The position numbers and the translations under genes were made by a program. The notes under the pieces are model-generated. The model was not told where the DNA came from. It did not search any database and was given only the letters and a program-made list of their open reading frames with translations. Positions 1 to 4,843 of a stretch of DNA of 5,078 nt are shown here, one piece after another. This DNA comes from CAZUZD01 sp964624465 (GTDB lineage Bacteria > Planctomycetota > Planctomycetia > Isosphaerales > Isosphaeraceae), in assembly GCA_964624465.1 (NCBI GenBank), contig CAZUZD010000413.1, positions 1 to 5,078 of the forward strand. The letters are read 5' to 3'. Position 1 is the stretch's first letter. Each line of letters begins with the position of its first letter.

Positions 1-1
1 C

Positions 2-769
2 TCCGACGCGAGCCCGACCGCCCCGGCCCCGGCTCCGGCAATCGCCGTCGCCCCCGCCCGGGGCCCGGCGCCGCCGACGGTCGAGATCCGCCCGGCGGCC
101 GTCGACGGCATGCCCGAGCTGCCGATGCCGCCGCTGCCGGCGCCCGTGGCCGCGGCGGCCGTACCCGCCGGCTGGTCGGCCGCCGGCGACCCGACGAACC
201 TGATCGCGCTGGACGCCAGCAAGCCGCACTCCGGCCAGGGGGCCCTGCGGGTCGAGGCCCGGGCGCTGCCGGCGTCGGTCGCCTCCGACCCCTTCCTCCC
301 CCCCGGCGGCCAGACCCTGACGGTGCGGGCCTGGATCCGCGCCGACCGCGACGAGGCCCCGGTGCGGGTCTGGGTCGAGGGCCACGCCGCCGGCCGCCCG
401 TTCGTGAGGCAGGCGGACCTGCCCCCGGTGGGCACCGAGTGGGCCGAGCGCCGGGTGAAGGTGCCGGGCCTGCCCGAGGGGGGCCTGGACCGCGTGCGGC
501 TCCGCTTCGAGTGGACGGGACCGGCCGGCGGCACGCTCTGGCTCGACGACGTGGCGCTCGAGGGCCAGGGGCCTTCCGAGCCGGTGCGGCGGGCCCGCCG
601 GATGCTCACCGAGGCCCTGGCGGCCTATCGCCTGAAGCACTACGCCGACTTCGCCCGGCTGCTGGGCTCGAACCGGGTGCGGCAGGCCGCCCCCGAGGCC
701 GCCGGCGACGGCGAGCCGGTGCGCACCGGCCAGGCGACTGACCTACCGGCCGGCCGCCGGCTGCGGTAA
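2..769 (+). CDS. C-terminal part of a protein with a carbohydrate-binding-like beta-sandwich module (5' partial)
   Basis: The frame is open from the left edge to the TAA at 767-769, so this is the last 255 residues of a longer protein; the ATG at 110 lies in a low-complexity stretch and is probably internal. Visible residues 1-55 are a Pro/Ala-rich linker. Residues about 57-188 look like a galactose-binding or CBM4/9-type jelly roll: a GW start, then HSGQGALRVEA, then alternating strands (LTVRAWIRAD, VRVWVEGHAAGRPF, VRLRFEW) and a closing WLDDVALEG. Residues about 190-223 form a charged amphipathic helix region (RARRMLTEALAAYRLKHYADFARL). Such modules usually bind glycans or serve as accessory domains of secreted or surface proteins; the catalytic or anchoring part, if any, lies outside the window. 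I recall similar module-plus-helix C-termini in planctomycete proteins. The last residues (about 235-255) are low in character. The fold assignment is by pattern only. Confidence 0.75.
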   Translation, partial: SDASPTAPAPAPAIAVAPARGPAPPTVEIRPAAVDGMPELPMPPLPAPVAAAAVPAGWSAAGDPTNLIALDASKPHSGQGALRVEARALPASVASDPFLPPGGQTLTVRAWIRADRDEAPVRVWVEGHAAGRPFVRQADLPPVGTEWAERRVKVPGLPEGGLDRVRLRFEWTGPAGGTLWLDDVALEGQGPSEPVRRARRMLTEALAAYRLKHYADFARLLGSNRVRQAAPEAAGDGEPVRTGQATDLPAGRRLR

Positions 770-930
770 GATCCGCCCCGGCCCCGCCGGCACGGATGGG
801 AGCGGCGGGCCGCCCGGGTGGTCGAGTGCGCTCGCGCCCGGGGTCGCCTCTGGCCCTGCTCCACTCTGCCCCAACGCTCGACTCCGGTCCGGCCGCGCCG
901 GCGGCCCGACCCCACGGAGGGTTCTGGTCC
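770..930 (+). other. Leader region between the sugar-binding-like protein and the isomerase-like gene
   Basis: This 161-bp gap holds no convincing gene. A TAAGAT hexamer overlaps the stop codon of the upstream gene (767-772) and could be a -10 element, but the only -35-like CTGACC (738-743) is 23 bp away, too far for a standard promoter. Two GC-rich hairpins can form. One is 813-842, with outer arms CCCGGG/CCCGGG and inner arms CGAG/CTCG. The other is 891-906 (GGCCGC, loop GCCG, GCGGCC), ten bases before the ribosome binding site. Either could be a weak terminator of the upstream gene or a leader structure. At this GC content such palindromes also arise by chance. Confidence 0.3.
916..920 (+). 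promoter_or_regulatory. Ribosome binding site GGAGG deciding the GTG start at 931
   Basis: GGAGG at 916-920 lies ten bases before the GTG at 931. It is the only good Shine-Dalgarno near the 5' end of the isomerase-like gene. It favours GTG 931 over the in-frame ATG at 796, whose translation up to 930 is low-complexity and unlike the family. Confidence 0.7.
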
Positions 931-1695
931 GTGTACGTCGCCTGCAGCACGCTCTGCTTCTCGAAGGAGCCGCTGGAGTCGGCCCTGCGCCGCATCGCCG
1001 AGTTCGAGTTCGACCGGATCGACCTGGCGGTCCACGAGACCGGGGCCCACCTCAAGCCCTCGCAGGTCGCCGAGCACCTCGACTCCGCCCTGATGCGCCT
1101 CCGCACCGGCCCCGGCCTGACCCCCTCGGCGCTGGACCTCGACTTCGGCCCGGTCGACCCCAAGACCCTCCGGCGCCGCTTCGAGGCGATGTGCCGGTTC
1201 GCCAAGGGCCTGACCGTCGCCGTGCTCGCCATGCCCGCCGCGCCCCTGGGCACGCCCTTCGACGCCGAGGTCCGCCGCCTCGGCGAGCTGACCGAGGTCG
1301 CCGTCCGCGAGGGCCTGGTCCTGACGGTCCCCACCGACAGCACGACCCTGACGGCCGACCCCGCGCAGGCCCTGGCCCTCTGCCGCGCCGTGCCGGGCCT
1401 GGGCCTGACCCTCGACCCCAGCCACTACCTGATCGGCCCGCACGCCGGCGCCGACTACGACGACCTCTTCCCCTACGTGCAGAACGTGCACCTGCGCGAC
1501 ACCAGCCGCAAGACCGCCGAGTTCCAGGTCCGCGTCGGCCAGGGCGAGATCGAGTACGGCCGGATCGTGAACCTCCTCGCCCGCCACGGCTACGACCGCG
1601 CTCTGACCGTCTCGATCCTCGACGGCCTCGACAGCCCCCTCGACGTCGAGCTCGAGGTCCGCAAGCTCAAGCTCCTCCTCGAGAGCCAGATCTGA
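931..1695 (+). CDS. Sugar phosphate isomerase/epimerase-like TIM-barrel protein
   Basis: A 254-aa protein of the xylose isomerase-like / AP endonuclease family 2 TIM-barrel superfamily, whose members isomerise or epimerise sugars or their phosphates in the cytoplasm using a divalent metal. The N-terminus MYVACSTLCFS is a typical first strand. A first-strand/helix unit ends in FDRIDLAVHETG (27-38). GLTLDPSHY (158-166) carries the metal-ligand-type D162 and the conserved H165. VQNVHLRDTS (183-192) carries H187, and VGQGEIEYGRIVNLL (202-216) is the usual loop-helix. The two glutamate ligands of active family members seem absent: the matching strands read LTVPTDS (131-137) and LTVSILDG (225-232). 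The protein may therefore be inactive, or use a different chemistry. I recall close planctomycete relatives with the same DPSH and VRVGQGEVEYGR motifs. GTG 931 is chosen because of GGAGG at 916-920. It appears to be transcribed alone, with hairpins following the stop. The substrate is unknown. Confidence 0.88.
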   Translation: MYVACSTLCFSKEPLESALRRIAEFEFDRIDLAVHETGAHLKPSQVAEHLDSALMRLRTGPGLTPSALDLDFGPVDPKTLRRRFEAMCRFAKGLTVAVLAMPAAPLGTPFDAEVRRLGELTEVAVREGLVLTVPTDSTTLTADPAQALALCRAVPGLGLTLDPSHYLIGPHAGADYDDLFPYVQNVHLRDTSRKTAEFQVRVGQGEIEYGRIVNLLARHGYDRALTVSILDGLDSPLDVELEVRKLKLLLESQI

Positions 1696-1714
1696 CCCCC
1701 CGGATCTGACCCCC
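1689..1714 (+). repeat. 12-bp tandem direct repeat GATCTGACCCCC over the stop codon
   Basis: GATCTGACCCCC occurs at 1689-1700 and again at 1703-1714, a 14-bp period. The first copy contains the TGA stop (1693-1695) of the isomerase-like gene. Read on the other strand it is GGGGGTCAGATC, which resembles the GGGGTCAGA-type repeats often seen around REP-associated tyrosine transposase genes. No transposase lies in this window, so that link is an inference. Confidence 0.6.
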
Positions 1715-1730
1715 TGCCGATCCCACGCCG

Positions 1731-1767
1731 ACGGACCGCGACGCCCCACCCGGGCCTCGCGGTCCGT
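1731..1767 (+). terminator. Candidate transcription terminator after the isomerase-like gene
   Basis: A perfect 11-bp stem, ACGGACCGCGA (1731-1741) and TCGCGGTCCGT (1757-1767), surrounds a 15-base loop and starts 36 bp after the isomerase-like stop codon. There is no T-run after it, as is common in high-GC genomes, so efficiency cannot be judged from sequence. It is symmetric and could also block transcription from the opposite direction. Confidence 0.55.
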
Positions 1768-1797
1768 TCGCGTTGGTGCCCACGACTTCGTCGAGTG

Positions 1798-1822
1798 GCC
1801 CGGACGACCTGGTCGTCCGGGC
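1798..1822 (+). terminator. Second strong hairpin, just before the DUF350 promoter
   Basis: A perfect 11-bp inverted repeat, GCCCGGACGAC (1798-1808) and GTCGTCCGGGC (1812-1822), encloses only a three-base loop (CTG). It sits 12 bp before the candidate -35 box at 1835. It may act as a second terminator insulating the next unit, or as a binding site for a dimeric regulator of that promoter. It has no T-run. Confidence 0.5.
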
Positions 1823-1834
1823 GACCCCCGTCGA

Positions 1835-1863
1835 TTGTTCCGAAGGCTCTCCGGATGTAGACT
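1835..1863 (+). promoter_or_regulatory. Candidate sigma-70-type promoter for the DUF350 gene
   Basis: TTGTTC (1835-1840) and TAGACT (1858-1863) are separated by exactly 17 bp. The -10 box matches TATAAT at its first two and last positions plus one inner A; the -35 box matches at TTG. Transcription would start near 1870, giving a leader of about 70 bases before the ATG at 1941. The position directly after a strong hairpin and in front of a small gene supports it. Confidence 0.45.
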
Positions 1864-1940
1864 GGCCGCAAGATGTCCTGATCCACGGACAACGCCATTG
1901 CCTTGCCATACATGACAATTCCAGAGAAAGGCATCAAGCA

Positions 1941-2168
1941 ATGGACAGTTCCATCTGGACCGCATACGCGATCACATTTGGGTGGGCACTGACAGGCTCA
2001 GTTTCGATGGCAGTGGGAATCATTGCCGCTCTGAAGATCTTCGATCTCTCGACTCCGAATGTGGATGAATGGCAACTGGTCAAGGAAGGCAACATCCCGA
2101 TCGCGATCGTTCTGTCCAGCATCATCTTGTCGCTCGGCTATGTGATCGGGGCCTGCGTGCGGCCTTGA
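1941..2168 (+). CDS. DUF350 family small membrane protein
   Basis: A 75-aa protein with two predicted membrane helices (about residues 9-31 and 52-72) joined by the DUF350-type loop LKIFDLSTPNVDEWQLVKEGNIPIAIVL (31-58). The family pattern is visible: a K-x-F-D segment, a TP turn, then a negatively charged stretch leading to EGN-x-x-x-AI at the start of helix 2. DUF350 domains are small inner-membrane modules of unknown function (E. coli YjfL has the domain in duplicate), often found near DUF4178, PspA-like or polyamine-related genes; none of those is here. The ATG at 1941 has a weak purine-rich stretch (AGAGAAAGG, 1923-1931) in the right place. An in-frame ATG at 1773 would extend it through the hairpin and promoter and is rejected. 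The gene is only about 55% G+C, far below its neighbours, suggesting acquisition or different selection. Confidence 0.8.
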   Translation: MDSSIWTAYAITFGWALTGSVSMAVGIIAALKIFDLSTPNVDEWQLVKEGNIPIAIVLSSIILSLGYVIGACVRP

Positions 2169-2186
2169 AACCTGGTGCAGACCACC

Positions 2187-2501
2187 ATGAAATCCAGCGC
2201 ATGCCTGGTCCTGCTGCTGACCGGAGTCAGCCCTGGATCCGGGCCGTCGGGTGCCGAGGCCCGGACGGGGAGCGCCTCGAATGTCACGCGGCCGCAGTTC
2301 CGGCTCGTTCGCATCGAAGGCACAACGCTCCTGATCACCGAGTCCGAGCAGGCTGGCGATCTCCACATCGTCACCGACACCGACGACAATCGGCCCAGCG
2401 GAGAGCCTCCGGGGATCGCGGGGGCGGCCGGGCGACCCGTCTGCCGGCGACGCCTGACCCCGCGCGGCGGGGCGACCGGCGCCGGTCGCGCGCTGGGATG
2501 A
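2187..2501 (+). CDS. Hypothetical short secreted protein, possibly truncated or fused
   Basis: A 104-aa reading frame starting 18 bases after the DUF350 stop (an in-frame GTG at 2175 would add four residues). I do not recognise it. The N-terminus MKSSACLVLLLTGVSPG, followed by a small-residue stretch to about A25, looks like a Sec signal peptide. Residues 33-69 (VTRPQFRLVRIEG, then TTLLITESEQAGDLHIVTDTDDNR) have a believable beta-rich protein character. From about residue 70 on, the sequence becomes Gly/Arg/Pro-rich and looks like translated non-coding DNA, coinciding with a jump from about 65% to 82% G+C near 2400. No clear ribosome binding site is present, so it may rely on coupling to the DUF350 gene. 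It may be a gene whose 3' end was lost or replaced, or a chance ORF. Confidence 0.4.
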   Translation: MKSSACLVLLLTGVSPGSGPSGAEARTGSASNVTRPQFRLVRIEGTTLLITESEQAGDLHIVTDTDDNRPSGEPPGIAGAAGRPVCRRRLTPRGGATGAGRALG

Positions 2502-2534
2502 CCGGGACTGCGGAGTCTCCTCCCGAGACCCCGG
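2502..2534 (+). terminator. Possible terminator hairpin after the secreted ORF
   Basis: An inner stem GTCTC/GAGAC (2515-2519, 2525-2529, five-base loop) is extended by CCGGG/CCCGG (2502-2506, 2530-2534) with an eight-base bulge on the left arm. It directly follows the stop codon at 2499-2501. It is imperfect and has no T-run. Confidence 0.25.
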
Positions 2535-2621
2535 GCGATCAGCCCGAATGGTCCGCCGAACGATCGAGGCGATCGCGGCCCTGCGGCCCGTCCTGTGTTC
2601 GTGGGACGGGGGGCGAGAGCC

Positions 2622-2630
2622 GGAGGAGGG
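2622..2630 (+). promoter_or_regulatory. Strong Shine-Dalgarno for the gene at 2636
   Basis: GGAGGAGGG at 2622-2630 ends five bases before the ATG at 2636. It fixes the start in a frame that is open much further upstream and that would otherwise be read as a much longer protein. Confidence 0.7.
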
Positions 2631-2635
2631 GCGCC

Positions 2636-2914
2636 ATGATCACCTGGGACGCGTGGCTCTGGATCGCAGCCGTGGCCGGGGGGCTGGCGGCGCTGTACGG
2701 CGGACACCGCGTCGCCCTGTGGGCGGAAGAGCGCGGCCACATCTACTATCTCCACCGGACGCCGAGCGGGAGTTCGGCCGGTGGCTTCGTCGCCATGCAG
2801 CGAATCATCGAGCCGCAGGCTCACCACGTCCTGCTCGTCCGCGACGAAGCCGCCGTCTTTGATGTGGACGGGGCGGCGGGATCGGACCGCCCTCCGCGGG
2901 CTGCACGATCCTGA
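2636..2914 (+). CDS. Conserved hypothetical small single-pass membrane protein
   Basis: A 92-aa protein with one N-terminal membrane helix (about residues 7-22, WLWIAAVAGGLAALYG) and a cytoplasmic or periplasmic tail. After the helix comes LWAEERGHIYYLHRTPSGSS (28-47), then GGFVAMQRIIEP (49-60) and HHVLLV (63-68). I recall planctomycete proteins of similar length with the same order: an aromatic/acidic RG-x-IYY element, PSG, F-V-x-x-Q-x-x-IEP, then HV. It probably belongs to a lineage-specific family with no known function. Residues 76-92 are a variable acidic/basic tail. The ATG at 2636 is supported by GGAGGAGGG at 2622-2630. A 134-bp gap before it and a 199-bp gap after it suggest that it is transcribed on its own. 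Confidence 0.75.
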   Translation: MITWDAWLWIAAVAGGLAALYGGHRVALWAEERGHIYYLHRTPSGSSAGGFVAMQRIIEPQAHHVLLVRDEAAVFDVDGAAGSDRPPRAARS

Positions 2915-3113
2915 CTGTCGGGAAACCGCGGGTAAGCCGGCTGCCGGACCTCACACCCGGAATGCGCCGTGGGCCGTCCGGGTTTCGTGGTCCGGCCGCC
3001 GCGTCAGACTCCGGTCCGCGGCCGCGGCTTCCCTGCGAAGCGGGTGCGATCGACGGGACGGCCGGCGCAGCGGGGACGGTCGTGGGCGGGTGCCATCCGA
3101 GGGGGTGTGGGTC

Positions 3114-3371
3114 ATGGATCCGATCCGGCTGATCTGCCTGGCGGGGGTGGTCGCCCTCAGCCTGGTCCTGCCGCTGTCGGCGGCGGCGGTGCGGGACCGC
3201 CCCGGGGCGCGGTCGCGGGCCCGGGCGGTGGGGGCGGGTCAGGCTTGCCTGGCAGCGGCCGGGCTCTGGGTCGTCGTCGCGCCCGCGCACCCGGGGATCG
3301 GGCTGGCGCTCGCGGTCGCGAGCTGCGTGGGATGGGGATGGGTCCTGCACGGACGGGCCCGGATCGCGTAG
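3114..3371 (+). CDS. Hypothetical small membrane protein with three predicted helices
   Basis: An 85-aa protein I do not recognise. It is hydrophobic with helices at about residues 6-26, 39-56 and 60-78, separated by a basic loop (RDRPGARSRARAVG, 27-40) and a short AHPG turn (58-61). The basic loop predicts that it lies on the cytoplasmic side. The ATG at 3114 follows a GAGGGGG stretch (3099-3105) at a suitable distance; an in-frame GTG at 3105 would overlap that stretch. The preceding 199 bp hold no gene I can support, only GC-rich short palindromes. The next gene, also a small membrane protein, starts 72 bp downstream on the same strand, so the two may share a transcript. Confidence 0.6.
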   Translation: MDPIRLICLAGVVALSLVLPLSAAAVRDRPGARSRARAVGAGQACLAAAGLWVVVAPAHPGIGLALAVASCVGWGWVLHGRARIA

Positions 3372-3443
3372 AGTCATCCCCGAGGCGGGCCGCCCCACCG
3401 CGGGCGGCAGCCGCCCTCCCCGGCGGCGGAAGCGGAGGTGGGC

Positions 3444-3767
3444 ATGACCCGGTTGCAGGCCTTCCTGCTGGTCTCGGTGACGCATCTGGTCGCCACGGTG
3501 GGCCTGACGCTCGCGGTGTTCGGCCAGACCCTGGATCGCTTCGACACCGGTTTGCCGGCCACGGCTGCCGAGCGGGCGATCGACGGGTTCGGCGCGATCC
3601 TGCGGTTCCCCCTGGTGACGGCGGCGCTGGCCTCGGGGCTGCGGTTCCCGGGGCTGATCGGATGGGCGCCGTTTGTGCTCAACAGCCTGCTCTGGGCGGC
3701 CGTGGTCGGGCTCTGGCCCGGGCGTCGCGGGGGCCCGCCGCGCACGCCCCCGGGGCGGGACGCCTGA
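3444..3767 (+). CDS. Hypothetical small membrane protein
   Basis: A 107-aa protein with membrane helices at about residues 4-26, 50-66 and 71-91. The first helix is followed by an extracytoplasmic-looking loop (GQTLDRFDTGLPATAAERAIDG, about 27-48). The FP-x(n)-GWAPFVLNSLLWAAVVG pattern (55-89) resembles many short uncharacterised bacterial membrane proteins in which an FP-type turn precedes a terminal NSLLWG-like helix; I cannot name the family. The C-terminus (92-107) is a Pro/Arg-rich tail. The ATG at 3444 is chosen because GCGGAGG (3432-3438) lies five bases before it; a GTG at 3438 would overlap that site. The gene ends 88 bp before the end of the convergent lipoprotein gene. Confidence 0.65.
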   Translation: MTRLQAFLLVSVTHLVATVGLTLAVFGQTLDRFDTGLPATAAERAIDGFGAILRFPLVTAALASGLRFPGLIGWAPFVLNSLLWAAVVGLWPGRRGGPPRTPPGRDA

Positions 3768-3809
3768 TCGGGTGTCCGCCGCCACGCAGTCGTGAACGTC
3801 GAGTTCGAG

Positions 3810-3828
3810 GACCCGGTGTCGTCGGGTC
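3810..3828. terminator. Weak candidate bidirectional terminator between convergent genes
   Basis: GACCCG (3810-3815) and CGGGTC (3823-3828) form a six-bp stem with a seven-base loop in the 88-bp gap between two convergent genes. The position is right for a shared terminator, but the stem is short and no T-run is present on either side. Confidence 0.3.
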
Positions 3829-3855
3829 TCTGACGGCCGCGCGGCGGGCGGTCGC

Positions 3856-4464
3856 TCAGAGGAACAGCTCGTTGCGGATGCGGGTGAGGATGACCTGCTC
3901 GAGCTTGGCGTCGTGGCCGCGGGGGATCCAGCCGTTGAGCAGGGGGACGGGGCCGACGATCTCGCGGGAGCGGTCGACGGGGAAGTCGCTGTCGAAGACG
4001 GCGCGGCTGCCGCCGATCGAGCGCTCGGGCTTGGTCAGGTCCTCCAGCTCCTTGAAGACCTCGACCTTCACCAGGTAGCCGCCGCCGGGGGCGGGGGTGA
4101 GCGAGATCCGGCCCCAGCGGCGGATGGTCTGGAGGCTCGACTCCAGCCGCTCGTTGAAGCCGACCGAGTCGCCGTACCAGGGCTCGATCAGGGTGGCGCC
4201 GATCTTGGGGTCGGTGACCATCGTGCGCGCCAGCCGGTTCTCGCGGATGCCGTCGAAGTACTCGTCGAGCACGGCGACGCACTGCGACCAGACGAAGTCG
4301 AAGTCGTCGGAGGGGACGGTCAGCGGGTTGGGCGAGACGGTCTTGAGCCCGCGGCCCAGGCCGCCGGTGGCCGAGCAGCCGACGCCGCCGAGTCCCAGCG
4401 TCAGCAGCCCGAGCGCCGTCAGGAGGGCCGGCGCGGCCCCGAGCGCGATTCGACGGATCCGCAT
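3856..4464 (-). CDS. Conserved hypothetical planctomycete-type lipoprotein
   Basis: A 202-aa protein on the minus strand. Residues 1-29 form a signal peptide: a basic MRIRR start, then a long hydrophobic run ending in GGVG before C30. The GVGC box has Gly rather than Leu at -3, so lipidation is likely but not textbook. The mature part has FDFVWSQCVAVLDEYFDGIREN (55-76), MVTDPKIGATLIEPWYGDSVGFNERLESSLQTIRR (82-116), then GGGYLVKVEVFKELEDLTKPER (127-148) and a C-terminal GWIPRGHDAKLEQVILTRIRNEL (178-200). I recall similar planctomycete proteins with the LIEPW-x-GDS-x-GF-x-ERLE core and FKELEDL element; their function is unknown. The alternating beta/alpha pattern suggests a periplasm-facing or outer-membrane-attached globular domain. 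The start is set by the signal peptide. The Shine-Dalgarno is weak (CGGGG about ten bases upstream). No other gene lies on this strand nearby. Confidence 0.82.
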   Translation of the reverse strand: MRIRRIALGAAPALLTALGLLTLGLGGVGCSATGGLGRGLKTVSPNPLTVPSDDFDFVWSQCVAVLDEYFDGIRENRLARTMVTDPKIGATLIEPWYGDSVGFNERLESSLQTIRRWGRISLTPAPGGGYLVKVEVFKELEDLTKPERSIGGSRAVFDSDFPVDRSREIVGPVPLLNGWIPRGHDAKLEQVILTRIRNELFL

Positions 4465-4843
4465 GGCAGTTCGACCCCGGACCAAGGGCCGGGACCGCGC
4501 ACGGCGATCCCGGACGAGACAGGCGCACGGGCGGCACGCGGCCGATCGGTCGGGGGCCCGGGGCTCAAGGGGTGCGGTCGCGAGGGGATGGGTCGCTCGG
4601 CCGGACGGTCGGGCGGGCCGACGTCGTGACGTGTGAGGAGCGCCCGCCGGATTCCCGCCCGGAGCCCCCGCCGCGCAGGGCGAGACTCCGGCCAGGGTCC
4701 GTTGGGCGGCGGCATCCTGCCCGTTTCGCCCCGGGCTGACAAGGGCGATCCCGCCACTTCCCCACCAACCGGCGCAACCCGTCCTAGGCTTCCCCGGCGG
4801 GCGCCCGGCCGGATCGCGCGGGGGCCCGAGGAGGAACCGTCCC
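4465..4843. other. Divergent intergenic region between the lipoprotein gene and the right-edge gene
   Basis: I find no believable gene in these 379 bp; the open frames through it read as Arg/Pro-rich low-complexity. It must carry promoters for both flanking genes. A TAGGCT hexamer (4785-4790), about 54 bases before the ATG at 4844, could be a -10 box for the plus-strand gene, but no good -35 box is spaced correctly. A short inverted repeat ACGTC-GT-GACGT (4621-4632) sits near the middle. No clear minus-strand promoter was seen. Confidence 0.4.
4828..4835 (+). promoter_or_regulatory. Strong Shine-Dalgarno for the right-edge gene
   Basis: GAGGAGGA-type sequence at 4828-4835 lies eight bases before the ATG at 4844. 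It is among the best ribosome binding sites in the window and is the main reason to call the partial gene that follows. Confidence 0.65.

Noticed and set aside
738..772. Possible promoter CTGACC ... TAAGAT at the end of the first gene
   Set aside because: The two boxes are 23 bp apart, outside the usual 16-19 bp range, and no better -35 box is found for TAAGAT.
796..930. N-terminal extension of the isomerase-like protein from ATG 796
   Set aside because: The added 45 residues are low-complexity, there is no ribosome binding site at 796, and the family-like start MYVACST begins at GTG 931 behind GGAGG.
640..1965. Long minus-strand open frame of about 440 codons opposite the isomerase-like gene
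   Set aside because: It is antisense to a clear protein family member; its translation is repetitive (Gly/Glu/Ala/Leu-rich) as expected for a high-GC shadow frame, and it crosses both hairpins.
2069..2635. Upstream extension of the small membrane protein gene at 2636
   Set aside because: The frame overlaps the DUF350 gene and reads as Arg/Pro-rich noise until the strong Shine-Dalgarno and ATG at 2636.
2915..3113. Possible small gene in the 199-bp gap before 3114
   Set aside because: Open frames exist, but their translations are Arg/Gly-rich without hydrophobic or domain pattern, and no start is convincing; only GC-rich palindromes are visible.
2805..4537. Long open frames on the minus strand from 2805 to 3785 and from 3374 to 4537
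   Set aside because: They are Arg/Pro/Gly-rich with no domain character and overlap better supported genes; the lipoprotein signal peptide and motifs are in a different frame.
3913..4636. Plus-strand open frames opposite the lipoprotein gene
   Set aside because: They are shadows of the minus-strand lipoprotein, with low-complexity acidic or basic translations and no plausible start signals.
4736..4790. Possible promoter using CTGACA (4736-4741) and TAGGCT (4785-4790)
   Set aside because: The spacing of 43 bp rules out pairing; each box alone has no fitting partner.
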